Shown here piece after piece: positions 13,072 through 25,257 of a stretch of DNA of 64,000 nt. Both the position numbers and the translations under genes were made by a program. Below the pieces are notes generated by a model. It saw only the letters and a list, made by a program, of their open reading frames with translations. It was not told the DNA's origin and did not search any database. Each line of letters begins with the position of its first letter. The stretch's first letter is position 1. Source of the stretch: Synaphobranchus kaupii (Eukaryota; Chordata; Actinopteri; Anguilliformes; Synaphobranchidae); assembly GCA_029718625.1 (NCBI GenBank), contig CM056377.1, positions 108,695,266 through 108,759,265 of the forward strand, given 5' to 3'.

Positions 13072-14173
13072 CGCTGTGAAGGCTTTCTTAACAGGAGCAG
13101 TGTACTGTGTGTGTTTACTGTGAAGGCTTTCTTAACAGGAGCAGTGTGTCTGTGTGTGCTGTGAAGGCGTTCTTAAGAGCAGTGTGTCAGTGTGTTGGCT
13201 GTGATGGTGTTTTTAAGAGTAGTGTGCCTGTGTATTTTCTGTGAAGGCGCTCTTAAGAGCAGTGGTCAGTGTGTTGGCTGTGAAGGCGTTTTTAAGAGCA
13301 GTGTGTCTGTGTACTGTGAAGGCGTTCTTAAGAGCAGTGTGTCTGTGTGTTTGCTGTGAAGGCTTTCTTAAGAGCAGTGTGTCTGTGTTTGCTGTGAAGG
13401 CGTTCTTAAGAGCAGTGTGTCTGTGTGTTTGCTGTGAAGGCTTTCTTAAGAGCAGTGTGTCTGTGTTTTCTGTGAAGGCGTTCTTAAGAGCAGTGTGTCT
13501 GTGTGTTTTCTGTGAAGGCATTCTTAAGAGCAGTGTGTTAGCTGTGAAGGCATTTTTAAGAGCAGTGTGCCTGTGTGTTTGCTGTGACGGCGTTCTTAAG
13601 AGCAGTGGTCAGTGTGTTGGCTGTGAAGGCGTTTTTAAGAGCAGTGTGTCTGTGTGTGCTGTGAAGGCGTTCTTAAGAGCAGTGTGTCTGTGTGTTTGCT
13701 GTGAAGGCGCTCTTAAGAGCAGTGTGTTAGCTGTGAAGGCATTTTTAAGAGCAGTGTGCCTGTGTGTTTGCTGTGAAGGCGTTCTTAAGAGCAGTGGTCA
13801 GTGTGTTGGCTGTGAAGGCGTTTTTAAGAGCAGTGTGTCTGTGTGTGCTGTGAAGGCGTTCCTAAGAGCAGTGTGTCTGTGTGTGCTGTGAAGGCATTTT
13901 TAAGAGCAGTGTGTTTGTGTGCTGTGAAGGTGTTCTTAAGAGCAGTGTGTCTGTGTGCTGTGAAGGCGTTTTTAAGAGCAGTGTGTCTGTGTGTGCTGTG
14001 AAGGCGTTCTAAGAGCAGTGTGTCTGTGTTTGCTGTGAAGGCGTTTTTAAGAGCAGTGTGTCTGTTTGTTTGCTCTGAAGGCGTTCTTAAGAGCAGTGTG
14101 TCTTTGTGTTTGCTGTGAAGGCGTTCTTAAGAGCAGTGTGTCTGTGTGTTTTTCTGTGAAGGCTTTCTTAAGA
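13072..14173. repeat. Minisatellite, about 36-44 bp units, about 27 copies
   Basis: The unit core is gctgtgaaggcgttcttaag followed by agcagtgtgtctgtgtgt. Unit length varies because of the GT-rich tail. A higher-order block is repeated: the segment starting at gtgttagctgtgaaggca (13535) recurs at 13724, a 189-bp period of several units. Open frames on both strands are artefacts. Confidence 0.95.
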
Positions 14174-15975
14174 GGAGGAGAGGGAGGGGACATCACTGCA
14201 CAGCAACAGCAAGGCTGACCTCTGACCTGCCATCTCAATCACACTCCCCAGCTCAGACACTCTTTGTGTGTATTTTAGCACAGCGTAGGCTGTAATTGAC
14301 CTGTTATCCTCTTGATAGATGTGGATGTCTTTATAAAGTATGTCACCACACTGCTGGGCAAACAGGGGGAAATCCTAATCACAATTCTATGGAGGTACGA
14401 CTCCCTACAGCAGACTAATAAGCAGTCTAAGCCTAACTGATTATCAATCCCTTCTTACACATTCGTTGGGATGCTGTTTTCATAGCAGCATTGTGCCACT
14501 GTTGCTATACCATGGTAGGACAAACATGGCTGCCATGCAGTCAGTATAATCATGTGGGATTTGTTACTAACAAGGAAGACATATAGAAGCCATCTACCGT
14601 AGAGCCATTGTTATGGGCGACTGAAAGAAAGGCGAGCCGTCTTTGTAATCATGGTTTTCTATTAGCTCTAATTAGGTAGAAAATTCAGGGGCACGTGCGT
14701 CGTCTCTGAGTCTGTGGCCTGGAGGAACATCTTGTTAAAGCTCGTCCAGCGGGAAAAACAAAATAATTGAGCGGTCATGATTGACAGCCGGCCGCATGCG
14801 CCGTAATACCCCGCTTTTCGCTCTGCAACCCTGCGCTCCCAGAAGCACCTTTAAAAAGCCTCGTGCGCAGAGGTAGGGCGCAGGTCTCCCCGTGCGCGTG
14901 TCTAGGAGCGGGGAGGAGGGGAGATGGAGATGAGCGAGGGGGGCTTGTTAGCGATCGCTCAGGAGGGCCAGCGCTTTAATTGAGCTGTGGGGGAGGGCGG
15001 TCAGTAATAAAGGCATGCTAGCCATTAGCATTCAGCAGCGCCGTTCGGGAGACGGTTAAGCCGCTTGTTTGTTTGTGCGTTTCCAAAGCCCCGTCGCCTT
15101 CGTTGCACATAATCAAAAGTAGGGTTCGAAGAGGGTCTCGCACTGATTTCTCAGTGAATGTATTCGGGAATCGCTCTGTTTGATACTGTACTTGAACTCT
15201 AGACTGGGATTCCAAACCGCAAATGACTGAATGTTGCTTTTAACAGTACGCAGGTGTGTTTTTCCTATTCCTAAATTGCAGGAGAAACGTTTGAAGTTGA
15301 CATGATTCATCTTCTGAAAATGAAGTCTGTAAAGTTGTGCAGCGTTACGCGCTCGTTGTGCACGTAAAGCTGTTTTGCCTCTCACAGCAGAGCGGGATAT
15401 GGGCTTTCTCATCTCCTGTATCGTATCAGGAGGTACTCTGCGGCTGAGTGCCTAATCTCTTTTACGCAACGCAATGCACGTCTAGCGGGGCGCGACCAAC
15501 TTCACATGACAGCGTCCCTGTGAGAACATCATACAAAAGCAAAACAAACAAACAATCAACTAGAAGCCTGCCATGAAGGAACTCGATGTAGAATCCCAGT
15601 GCTCGCCTTTGCCAATTGGGTTCTGTAACTGATGGATGGACAGGAATGAGAGGGAGACGCACAGACCGTGTTGAGGACAGGTGTGTTAAGGCTCTCGGAC
15701 AAACTGCACAGGAGACTCAGCTGTGTGACTTTGAGGCTTAATGGGCTTCGCTGTTTTACACCACTAATGCAGACAGCACATGCCCGCCGTGATTTAGCTT
15801 TGCGTATTGATTACAATGGAGAGGAAGAAACACCCTGGCCTTCTAGCAAACACAAACCTAACAGCAGACTGGAAAGCAGAGAATCCTCACGCTGGCTATA
15901 ACAGAAACACTGCCCACACACACCCAGGGCTTATCACTGGCATCTTAGATTGTGTTTATTTTCAATTAATACCTG
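14174..15975. other. Intron sequence with possible conserved non-coding block
   Basis: No gene seen. 14690-15060 is less repetitive and more GC-rich, with a TGATTGACAG motif at 14778-14787 and several AATTA/CAATTG-type sites. It could be an enhancer-like element, but nothing in the sequence proves it. Confidence 0.4.
14778..14787 (+). promoter_or_regulatory. PBX-PREP/MEIS-type site
   Basis: TGATTGACAG is a perfect match to the composite PBX-PREP1/MEIS decamer. A single 10-mer in a 64-kb window has modest weight; it lies in a GC-rich, non-repeat stretch. Confidence 0.35.
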
Positions 15976-15976
15976 A

Positions 15977-16011
<35 letters not shown>
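15976..16011. repeat. (ATT)n microsatellite
   Basis: About 12 ATT trinucleotides. Confidence 0.95.
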
Positions 16012-16012
<1 letters not shown>

Positions 16013-17910
16013 TTGAAGCAAACGAAAAGATGCTGTTGATGAGTAGCACAGTCGCCCCACCAAAATCGTAAGCAACTTAAACTTTTGTTAATATCTCGTG
16101 TGCAAAGCATCATAATGCTCTGAAATTTTTACTGATTTAAAACGAGTTTTCCCTTTTGAACCATAGATTAAAAGATAATATTTACATGAACAGAGCACCG
16201 AGCTACAGCAACACTTAAAATAAATGACAGCAAAAATACAAACTGCGTTTCAAAAATAATACTTTATTTTACGAAGTTAAAATGGTACAAATTCGTCCTT
16301 CATAGCCTATGTAACGCTCCACAATTTTTCAATCGTCGTTTAGGTCTATGCTTCTTGCTCCTTGCCAGTTTGAAAAAAAGATAGAAAAATCGAAAAACAT
16401 GTATTTATCGTATCTTCAGCTTTGTTTTCAGTACCTATATTAGGCTACACTAAGTGGAGTGGTCATTTTGCTACTGATCTGACCAGTAGGCTATGTTAGA
16501 AATGGGCTGGTTTGCATTTTATATGTAAAGGATGGGCAAATATCATGCTTAGCACAAAGAATAATATTTAGACAGTGGTGATTGGAGGTGCTTATTTAAA
16601 CAGAAACGGAAGCGTCCTGTGTCTGAGTTGCGCCTCCTGTTTCATGAACTTTAAGAAATCCGGGTTACACCCTTTTCACTTTCACCTCACTGCGGTCACC
16701 TTTTTGTTACGAGCAGCTGGGTTTTCAAGCTCGAATTTCGATGAATGTCAGACGCTTGAGAGAGCGCGCAGTGAAGCGTTGCGTTTCTGCGGCTGAAAGC
16801 CTCTCTGGAACATCTCCTGGACACCGCCGTTAATAACGGGGCAGGTTAATTAGCTGAACTTCTGTGCTTGTGTGTGTGTTGTGTGTCAGTTAATGTTTGA
16901 CAAGCTGTTTTTGAACTTGAATCTGGATAATAGGTCAGCAAGGTCGCGCAAATTTCTTGCGTGGTTCACAAAAAAAAAGCACCAAGCTTCGCGTGAAAGT
17001 GCGCTAACTTTTAATAACAGCCTGCGCCGTCGAGGGGGAACAGCTAAGGGCCGCCGTGCAATAAACTGCGCTATAGCCTGAGGGAGTAAAACCTCTGAGC
17101 GAATCAAACAATACCGAGCTCTATCAGATTGATTAACTGAGCAACACGCTTTACGCCTCTCAGAAGCCCCTATACCTTCTGCGTTGTTAATTTACTTATT
17201 GATCGCTAACTCCCAATACCGCTCCTGATTTATGTTGGCGACTTTTATCTCCCATGCATTGCGGTTTTGCATCCTGCGTTTGCTGATAAGCCTTCAGTCC
17301 CGTGCGGTGCATCGCTCATGCTTCACTCCGCAGTCGGTCCGTTGACCTACCCACTGGAGGTTTGGTACGTTTCAGACGTGCGGACGTACGATAGACCCAG
17401 CTCTCTATAGCCAAACTCAAAGCCAACCACCCATGGTAAGATAAAATGAAGAAATAAATAATTTACATCGTACTGTACGGTGTTTCCATCGTACAGATTA
17501 ATATAACAGTATTCCACAAAATAATGTATTGTTGTATAATATCATGAAAAAAATTAATGAATATACAAGGTTTACTATTTTGGCTTAATTCCTGACTGTG
17601 TTTGGAGCATTTTTCCTCATGAAATATTCCACACGGCCAGTTGGGTGTCACACAAGGACTGTGTAATGAGGAAGTGACCGGGTCAGGCTGTGCTCCCTCC
17701 CTCACTCCCTCCCTCCCTCCAATCAAATCTCTGTCTGTTCCATCAATCACAGCCTCTGGCATCGTAAAGCAGTGGCTCTGGGGACAGGCATGCTCTATAT
17801 TACAAAGGTCTGTCAATCCCAAAGGGATTTCTCCATCATCTAGCTGTTTTTTTTAATCTATAGAAACGCTTTCATCAAGATCGATGTGCCTCCCAATTCC
17901 TTCACCTTAT
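16012..17910. other. Intron sequence, nothing recognised
   Basis: No repeat or gene recognised, apart from a short CCCT-rich stretch near 17698-17720. Confidence 0.45.
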
Positions 17911-18090
<180 letters not shown>

Positions 18091-18470
18091 TAGTAATACA
18101 AGGAAACACCCATTCCCACATAAAATTTGATTAATGTGTCTCTACAAACACACATCTGAGAATAGCGCATGCAGCGCTCTCTGATGCAGTAATTACAAAA
18201 CGGTCTTAAAATATGAATTACGGTAGCCAACCCTAAACCTGCGGTCTCAGTGCCTTATCTGCTCTTTTATGGCACAACCATGTTGTGCAGTATGTGTATT
18301 GGTGTTCGAGAGATAAGAAATCCCTTACATACCGTCCATTAAGTGCGAGTACGCTAATAAAAAGGAAGAATGCTACATGTGCTATAATCATAGGAAGACA
18401 TGAAAGAACGCAGAAATGACATCACTGATTGTCTTGGACAAAGGATCATGAAGGAGTCGTAGTAGTACTG
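18091..18470. other. Intron sequence, nothing recognised
   Basis: Short unique-looking stretch between two arrays. Confidence 0.45.
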
Positions 18471-18911
18471 CTTTGTGTGCTGGGGTATGAGTTATAAGGG
18501 CGAGTGCTTTGTGTGCTGGGGTATGAGTTATAAGGGAGAGTGCTTTGTGTGCTGGGGTATGAGTTATAAGGGCGAGTGCTTTGTGTGCTGGGGTATGAGT
18601 TATAAGGGCGAGTGCTTTGTGTGCTGGGGTATGAGTTTTAAGGGCGAGTGCTTTGTGTGCTGGGGTATGAGTTATAAGGGCGAGTGCTTTGTGTGCTGGG
18701 GTATGAGTTATAAGGGTGAGTGCTTTGTGTGCTGGGGTATGAGTTATAAGGGCGAGTGCTTTGTGTGCTGGGGTATGAGTTATAAGGGCGAGTGCTTTGT
18801 GTGCTGGGGTATGAGTTATAAGGGTGAGTGCTTTGTGTGCTGGGGTATGAGTTATAAGGGCGAGTGCTTTGTGTGCTGGGGTATGAGTTATAAGGGCGAG
18901 TGCTTTGTGTG
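18471..18911. repeat. 36-bp minisatellite, about 12.3 copies
   Basis: The unit begins ctttgtgtgctggggtatga and ends gttataagggcgagtg. Copies are nearly identical, with only c/t, c/a and a/t changes in a few, so the array is young. As 36 is a multiple of three, the + strand is open with a 12-residue peptide repeat (CWGMSYKGECFV). This has no start context or splice support and is taken as an artefact. Confidence 0.97.
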
Positions 18912-19629
18912 TTACACTATTTTTTTTTTCCCCCTAATCCAGGCCACATAAAAGAACGCAGGATATTGATTGGCATGCATATTGTGCGGGGAGTATCGTT
19001 TCACTCAGCACATGGCGGTATTTGGCTTGTCTAATCAAAGCGGTATTGATTATTTTTAGCTGACTGGGTAATCATTTGAAGTCAGGTCCTTAGTGTGCCG
19101 TCGGACAGCCCGCCCTCCCTGTTCGGCCGGCCCGTAAAAACAGGGAGGGTTCGGTTGCCGTTTCTTTTGTGTCGAGATAAATGCCATTCTCTACATCCGC
19201 CTTATCAAAAACAGGAGATAACGTTCGCCACAACAACCTTATCCGCCGAAAACACACACGCGCGCACGCAGTCGCCCTCTCACACGGACACCTGCTCATT
19301 CACATGCGTGCACACGCCCTCGCGTGGAAGCAATTGGCTGCATCGATGGAAAAGCTTGGCTCTCAGAGCCGGTTGCTAATGGCTGCACGGTCCAGGGGAG
19401 CTGGGAACAAGATGTCAATAATGACAGTGTGACACTCAGGAAGCCCACTAAAATCAAGCCTCCATCTCTGAAAGGCAGGAGGCCATGTTATTATTTTAGA
19501 AAGACTGCAGGCTTTCCAGCGGGTTGAAACCGAGGTGCACGCCGCCAGGATTGGAGGAAAAGCTCAGGGAATATCATTAAAACCTTATGCAGTTGTGCAC
19601 CTCAAATTGTTAATAGCCCGTGTGGATCA

Positions 19630-20293
19630 GATTTTGGGCGGTTCCGTGCTTTAAATGTGCATGTGTGCATGCTGAATGATTTTGGGCGGTTCCTTGCTTT
19701 AAATGTGCATGTGTGCATGCTGAATGATTTTGGGCGGTTCCTTGCTTTAAATGTGCATGTGTGCATGCTGAATGATTTTGGGCGGTTCCGTGCTTTAAAT
19801 GTGCATGTGTGCATGCTGAATGATTTTGGGCGGTTCCTTGCTTTAAATGTGCATGTGTGCATGCTGAATGATTTTGGGCGGTTCCTTGCTTTAAATGTGC
19901 ATGTGTGCATGCTGAATGATTTTGGGCGGTTCCTTGCTTTAAATGTGCATGTGTGCATGCTGAATGATTTTGGGCGGTTCCGTGCTTTAAATGTGCATGT
20001 GTGCATGCTGAATGATTTTGGGCGGTTCCGTGCTTTAAATGTGCATGTGTGCATGCTGAATGATTTTGGGCGGTTCCGTGCTTTAAATGTGCATGTGTGC
20101 ATGCTGAATGATTTTGGGCGGTTCCTTGCTTTAAATGTGCATGTGTGCATGCTGAATGATTTTGGGCAGTTCCTTGCTTTAAATGTGCATGTGTGCATGC
20201 TGAATGATTTTGGGCAGTTCCTTGCTTTAAATGTGCATGTGTGCATGCTGAATGATTTTGGGCGGTTCCTTGCTTTAAATGTGCATGTGTGCA
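19630..20293. repeat. 48-bp minisatellite, 14 copies, two TGCATG per unit
   Basis: The unit begins gattttgggcggttccgtgc and continues tttaaatgtgcatgtgtgca then tgctgaat. Units start at 19630 and every 48 bp to 20254; differences are confined to g/t and g/a at two positions. Both strands are open because 48 is a multiple of three and the unit lacks stops; these frames are artefacts. Each full unit holds two TGCATG hexamers (27 in total). Confidence 0.97.
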
Positions 20294-21077
20294 GACTCTT
20301 TCACCCTGCCATTTCTGCTGCTATATTTTACACAATCGTTTCCACAGAGAGGTTTAATGACACATCTCGTCAGGAAACGCCTCTCCTCCCCTTCTCCACC
20401 CCGATTCCCATTACCCTCTTCCAAATCTTCTATCTATCCTATTTAAAAAAACTCTACCTTCCCATCCACATGTTAATGCTCGTGACAAAGGATGACCAAT
20501 CGCGGGTGTGTTACGGCCCCACCATTACACTCTCGTTAATTGCCACATGGAATGTTGGGGATTTACGAATTTAGGCCTTTTTTCTTTGTGCGGTAATTGT
20601 AAGTCGCCCTGGATAAGAGCGTCAGCTAAATGCATCGAATGCAAATGTTTAAGTCGGCGGTATGATCTAATCATATCTGCTGCATGTTTACATCCTAAAC
20701 CACCTCTCACAGATTTTTGTGGCAGCTATTTAAAACCGGGACGTCGTCCTGCCAGTCAGACTGCCTGGCAGCTTCTCTTTAAGAGGTGTGATGTGAAACC
20801 CGGGGGCCTCTGTGCTGGCTGAGAGACTGTAATAATGCGCCATGTAAACGTTTATGTAAGGGGAACCGTAGTGAGTCATACCGGGCGATTAGCCTGCGCC
20901 GTGTTCATAGCTCGTAGCTTTATGCGCGGGGCCAAGGGACCGAGCGCAGCCCGGCCGTACGCTAGCAGAAATTAAATGAGGTCTCTATTATGTTGACACC
21001 CAATGCAGCCCTGCTTCCCCAAGATGAGCAGCAAGGCGTTTGGAATTGAGGTCTTTACTTCCATCTGAATGCACCGA
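20294..21077. other. Intron sequence with a SINE tail
   Basis: Apart from the SINE-tail-like motif at 20590-20650, nothing is recognised. Confidence 0.45.
20590..20650 (+). mobile_element. Fish SINE 3'-tail-like fragment
   Basis: Contains tgtaagtcgccctggataag then agcgtcagctaaatgca, the motif found at the 3' end of widespread fish SINE families. Upstream boundary not determined; probably a truncated copy. Confidence 0.55.
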
Positions 21078-21667
21078 CAGAGAAAGAGAGAGAGAGAGGG
21101 AAGGGGAGGGAGGGAGGAATGGAGAGGGAGGGAGGGAGGAATGGAGAGGGAGGGAGGGAGGAATGGAGAGGGAGGGAGGAATGGAGAGAGAGGGAGGGAG
21201 GGAGAGAGAGAGAGGGAAGGGGAGGGAGGGAGAGAGACAGAGAGACAGAGATGGAGAGAGAGAGAGAGAGAGGGAGAGAGGGAAGGAAGGGGAGAGAGGG
21301 AGAGAGGGAAGGAAGGGGAGGGAGGGAGAGAGACAGAGATGGAGAGAGAGAGAGAGAGAGAAGCAGGGAGATGGAGAGAGAGAGAGAGAGGGAAGGGGAG
21401 GGAGGGAGGGAGGGAGGGAGAGAGACAGAGATGGAGAGAGAGAGAGAGAGGGAAGGAAGGGGAGGGAGGGAGAGAGACAGAGATGGAGAGAGAGAGAGAG
21501 AGAGAAGCAGGGAGATGGAGAGAGAGAGAGAGAGGGAAGGGGAGGGAGGGAGGAATGGAGAGGGAGGGAGGGAGGAATGGAGAGGGAGGGAGGAATGGAG
21601 AGAGAGGGAGGGAGGGAGGGAGGGAGAGAGAGAGAGGGAAGGGGAGGGAGGGAGAGAGACAGAGATG

Positions 21668-21700
<33 letters not shown>

Positions 21701-21862
21701 GGAAGGAAGGGGAGAGAGGGAGAGAGGGAAGGAAGGGGAGGGAGGGAGAGAGACAGAGATGGAGAGAGAGAGAGAGAGAGAGAAGCAGGGAGATGGAGAG
21801 AGGGAGGGAGGGAGGGAGAGAGACAGAGATGGAGAGAGAGAGAGAGAGAGCGCGAGAGAGAC
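21078..21862 (+). repeat. 785-bp polypurine tract (GGGA/GA/ATGGAGAG)
   Basis: Almost uninterrupted purines on the + strand, with scattered C and T inside recurring submotifs (agagacagagatggagag, gaagcagggagatggag, gaggaatggagaggg). Large blocks recur, for example the stretches near 21213-21345 and 21637-21770, a period of about 424 bp. Such mirror-symmetric purine tracts can form triplex (H-DNA). Confidence 0.95.
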
Positions 21863-23148
21863 AGGTTCACCCCCGTGCACTTGGCCATAAATGAGACATC
21901 AGGAGCGGAGGGTTCATTTCCGCTGCTCCACACCAGTGTAAAAGAATGTAAGTTTGAGCGCACGGCTGGGTGGTTGTTAATATCAGTCTTCCCATGCGTG
22001 ACGATGCGAACATAAACATCATTTTGTTAATAATCCCTCTGGGCGTCTTAATGGGGCAGAGCCGTGTATACGGCGGCGCTGTAATGAGATGCCTTACGCG
22101 GGAGAACGCCGCGCCGTTTGCGGTGACCCAGCGGAGGCCCTTTTTCAGGGAACGGGTAAGGCCGCACGACGTTCTGCGACGGACCTCCCTCCCGCCTCAC
22201 ATTACCGCCTCGTGATCTATAACATCGCTGCAAGCGACGCCGCGCTCATGAAGTAGCATTGCTAACAATCTCATTAAATACAGAGTGAAAGCGGCATCGC
22301 TGATGATCGGGGGGAGTGGGATAATTGAATCGGTCTTTTCAGGAGATCTAAAGTGCATCTTTGTCGCGTCTCTAGGAAAAGGTTAAATAGCTTCTTTTTT
22401 TTTTGTTTCCCCCCTGGTGAGCACTGCACAGCCTAGGCCACAGATCAAAGGCCTTAAAGAGGGGGTGAATGACTGCTTCTAATTGTACTTTGATCCCATT
22501 AAGGACTAATGCTAATCTCGTGTGCTAGTCACATGAAAGCGAAAGAATTTGGAGCGGACGCCCGCCGTAAACACATCTGAAATGTGAACGTTAGCGGAGC
22601 CCGTGAGCACGTTTCTCCCTCACCTTTGGGCAGGGGACTAGCACACAGGCAGCCAGAGGAAGACTGCATTAGCGCAGATTGCTACTTGAGAGCCGTATAA
22701 TGTTATATGGAGTCAGTGCCCGGAAGAAGGGTAGTAAATTATTTTTCTTTGCACTTAAGTATATGATTATTCCTGACTTTAGTCAGTAAAAACCCCAGGC
22801 ATATTGCATTGAGGATTATTTCAGCCAGACCCAAATATAATCACACAGTGGAAGTAATGCTTTACCGTCATACTTAGAGAACCAGGTATACCCTGTGTAC
22901 TGAAGATATGTCACAATTAAATTCACATGTGCTTGATTCCCTGACAGCTCCAAGACTAGCAAGACAAAGGAGTTTGTTTCTTGGAGGAGTGCTATATGAC
23001 TTGCAATTTTGAAATTAAATGTAAGTTACCAAAAAAAAAAAACTATTATTTTACTGTAAAATTACATGATAATGACATGATCTATCAAAGTTAGAATTGG
23101 TATCTTTTTGCAAATTTGTAAAGGCATTTCTGATATTGACACTCGTTA
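21863..23148. other. Intron sequence, nothing recognised
   Basis: GC-moderate, non-repetitive to about 22700. Might include conserved non-coding DNA; not testable here. Confidence 0.4.
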
Positions 23149-25254
23149 GGCTCTATCTTGGCGATCTTAGCGCTTGGTCTAAACGCATGGCGTAAAGTGC
23201 ATTTAGGGCGTGTCAAAGTCCACTTTTGCTAGTTAGACGGAGAGTTTTTTGAGCGCTAAGCACGGCACAACGTGCAAATGGGCTGAACCTAGTCGCTTCA
23301 TTAATTATAGGTGTGTCTTGGGCGTGACATGCAATAAACCAATCAAAATGTCATATCCCATTCCCTTTAAAAGCCTGCTTTTCCACCTTGGTGGATTGCT
23401 TATATGATGGCGAGGGATGCTTGTGCATGTAGTGTGAGCAAGGAATAGGCTATATGGATCAATAGTATGATCAATATTATGAAGCGTTTTAATATACACA
23501 ATAGGCTAATAATCTTTAACATTAGGGTTTAACATCGGCACGGGTTCCCGGTAATTCCCGACAGTGCTGTTATTTTAGAAAATAGGCTATATTCGGTTAA
23601 ATTTCTTTAAAAGCACCTGCAACAGCTGAGAATAAGCTACCAGAATATGGCAGTCTCACTTTAGACAATGCCAAATTAGCCTCCTTGTTTAACGAATTTT
23701 GTTTGATTATATAATGAAGTATTGTCAAACATCAATTCCATGAGGTTGTTCTCATGGAGTTCTCGAAGTTCAAGCTTCATCTAAAGTTCATTATGTGCAT
23801 TATAATATTGATTAATAACATAAATACCGTTAGTTTGCCTTAATGATGACACTAGTCAATACACTAAAGCTGTCAGGTTGGGAACCCATAGGTTCACGCA
23901 TATTTTCCTTTGTTTTATGATGTCCTGCTTATGGAAATGTGACCAACCTGTTTTACTGGTAGCGTAGGCTAATGCTTTAAAATAATTAAGTCCACTTTCC
24001 CAGGAAGACCGTGAAAAGTGTGATACAGCAGGGGAAACAGACCTGTTCCTACATGAAGTTGAAGCGCATGCAGAGAATGGCATTAAAACTAATTGTTAAT
24101 TAATTGTGTAATGTGCTGCAAATTTGTTTTCTAATTAGACTATTAGTTCTCTTGAAAATCATATCAGCAGGGTTTTACTAAGATGAGAGTATGGAAACCT
24201 GGTCACTGTAATTAAAAAAATATGAAATCTAAATTAATCTCCCAGGGACTGTAGCCTAGGCTATTTGAAAAACAATACACTGGACAAGGTTTTGAACTTT
24301 TTTCAGTCAAAACCATTCTATTTACTTACAGGCTGTATAGGCCTAGATGAAGTGAGTTGTATTGTAATGACATCTGAAGCGCATTTTCAGAACTCAAATG
24401 TCCTTCTATTGCAGTGTGAGAGTTTTCCATTGAATGACAATTCACGCATTAGGTGTAAATGACAATTTGCGCATTAGGCTTGAAATAGGTGTTATCAGCA
24501 AATTTTTAATGGATACCCATTTGGAAATGTAATATATTGCATTATATTTTAAATATATTGTGAAGATAATTTTGATATATTTACAATATACTGCAGCATA
24601 TTCTTTTTCTATAGGGGTAGCTATTGTCCCATAACAGAAGATTGTCCCCCCAGAAGATTACAGGAATTATTGGCAAATATCGGCTAAATCATAGCTTGAT
24701 CCAGGATAATTGCGAATAGTCTATACATGTAACCTTACACGTACCATCGCACATCACCTGGATGTTGGTGGAGTGGGCTGAAAGCAATTTAATGCGGCAT
24801 TCCCCTTCGCTGAGGGACAGGTATGTGGTCATTTTTTGATATGGCCTACACAATACTAATATTTCACATTGTAATCTTGATATTTTTAGTCGTGCTTGTG
24901 CACGCCTCTGTGTGTAACAGAGAGGAGGGTGTACGCGCGTTGTGCACACGCCCATGCACTTATATGCGCCGTTAAAATAACATGTAAACAACTGCGACAT
25001 GACTTTTTTTTGTTTGTGGTGGTTTTAGCGCAAGCGCTTTCTGCTGGCTCAAGATAGCAATACGGCAAAAACGATCCTGGCCACTCCTTATCTTAAAACC
25101 AACACGCCCAGTTCACTTGTAATGGGCGCAAGAATACTTGGTATTTAAACGACGTGAGCGCTAGGCGTTATAATGAACCCTGCGCCGGGTGTAAGAGCAA
25201 AGACACTTGCGTTTGGGTTAGCGCCGCTTAGCGCCGGGTGTAAGATAGGGCCCC
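23149..25254. mobile_element. PIF/Harbinger-like non-autonomous DNA element
   Basis: The left end ggctctatcttggcgatctt and the right end, read inverted (ggggccctatcttacacccg), share the GG(G)CYCTATCTT terminus followed by GCGC-rich sequence. This is the pattern of fish Harbinger-type elements. It is flanked by TTA at 23146-23148 and 25255-25257, matching the 3-bp target duplication of that superfamily. The 2.1-kb interior is AT-rich and encodes no recognisable transposase. Ends have diverged, so an older copy. Confidence 0.6.
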
Positions 25255-25257
25255 TTA

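Noticed and set aside
13213..13891. Open frames over the 40-bp minisatellite on both strands
   Set aside because: Repeat-derived, no start context or family similarity.
19602..20574. Open frames of 214 (-) and 305 (+) codons
   Set aside because: The 48-bp unit is a multiple of three and stop-free in these frames; an array artefact.
20972..22015. Glu/Arg/Gly-rich and Ser/Leu/Pro-rich frames of about 300 codons
   Set aside because: Translation of a polypurine/polypyrimidine tract.
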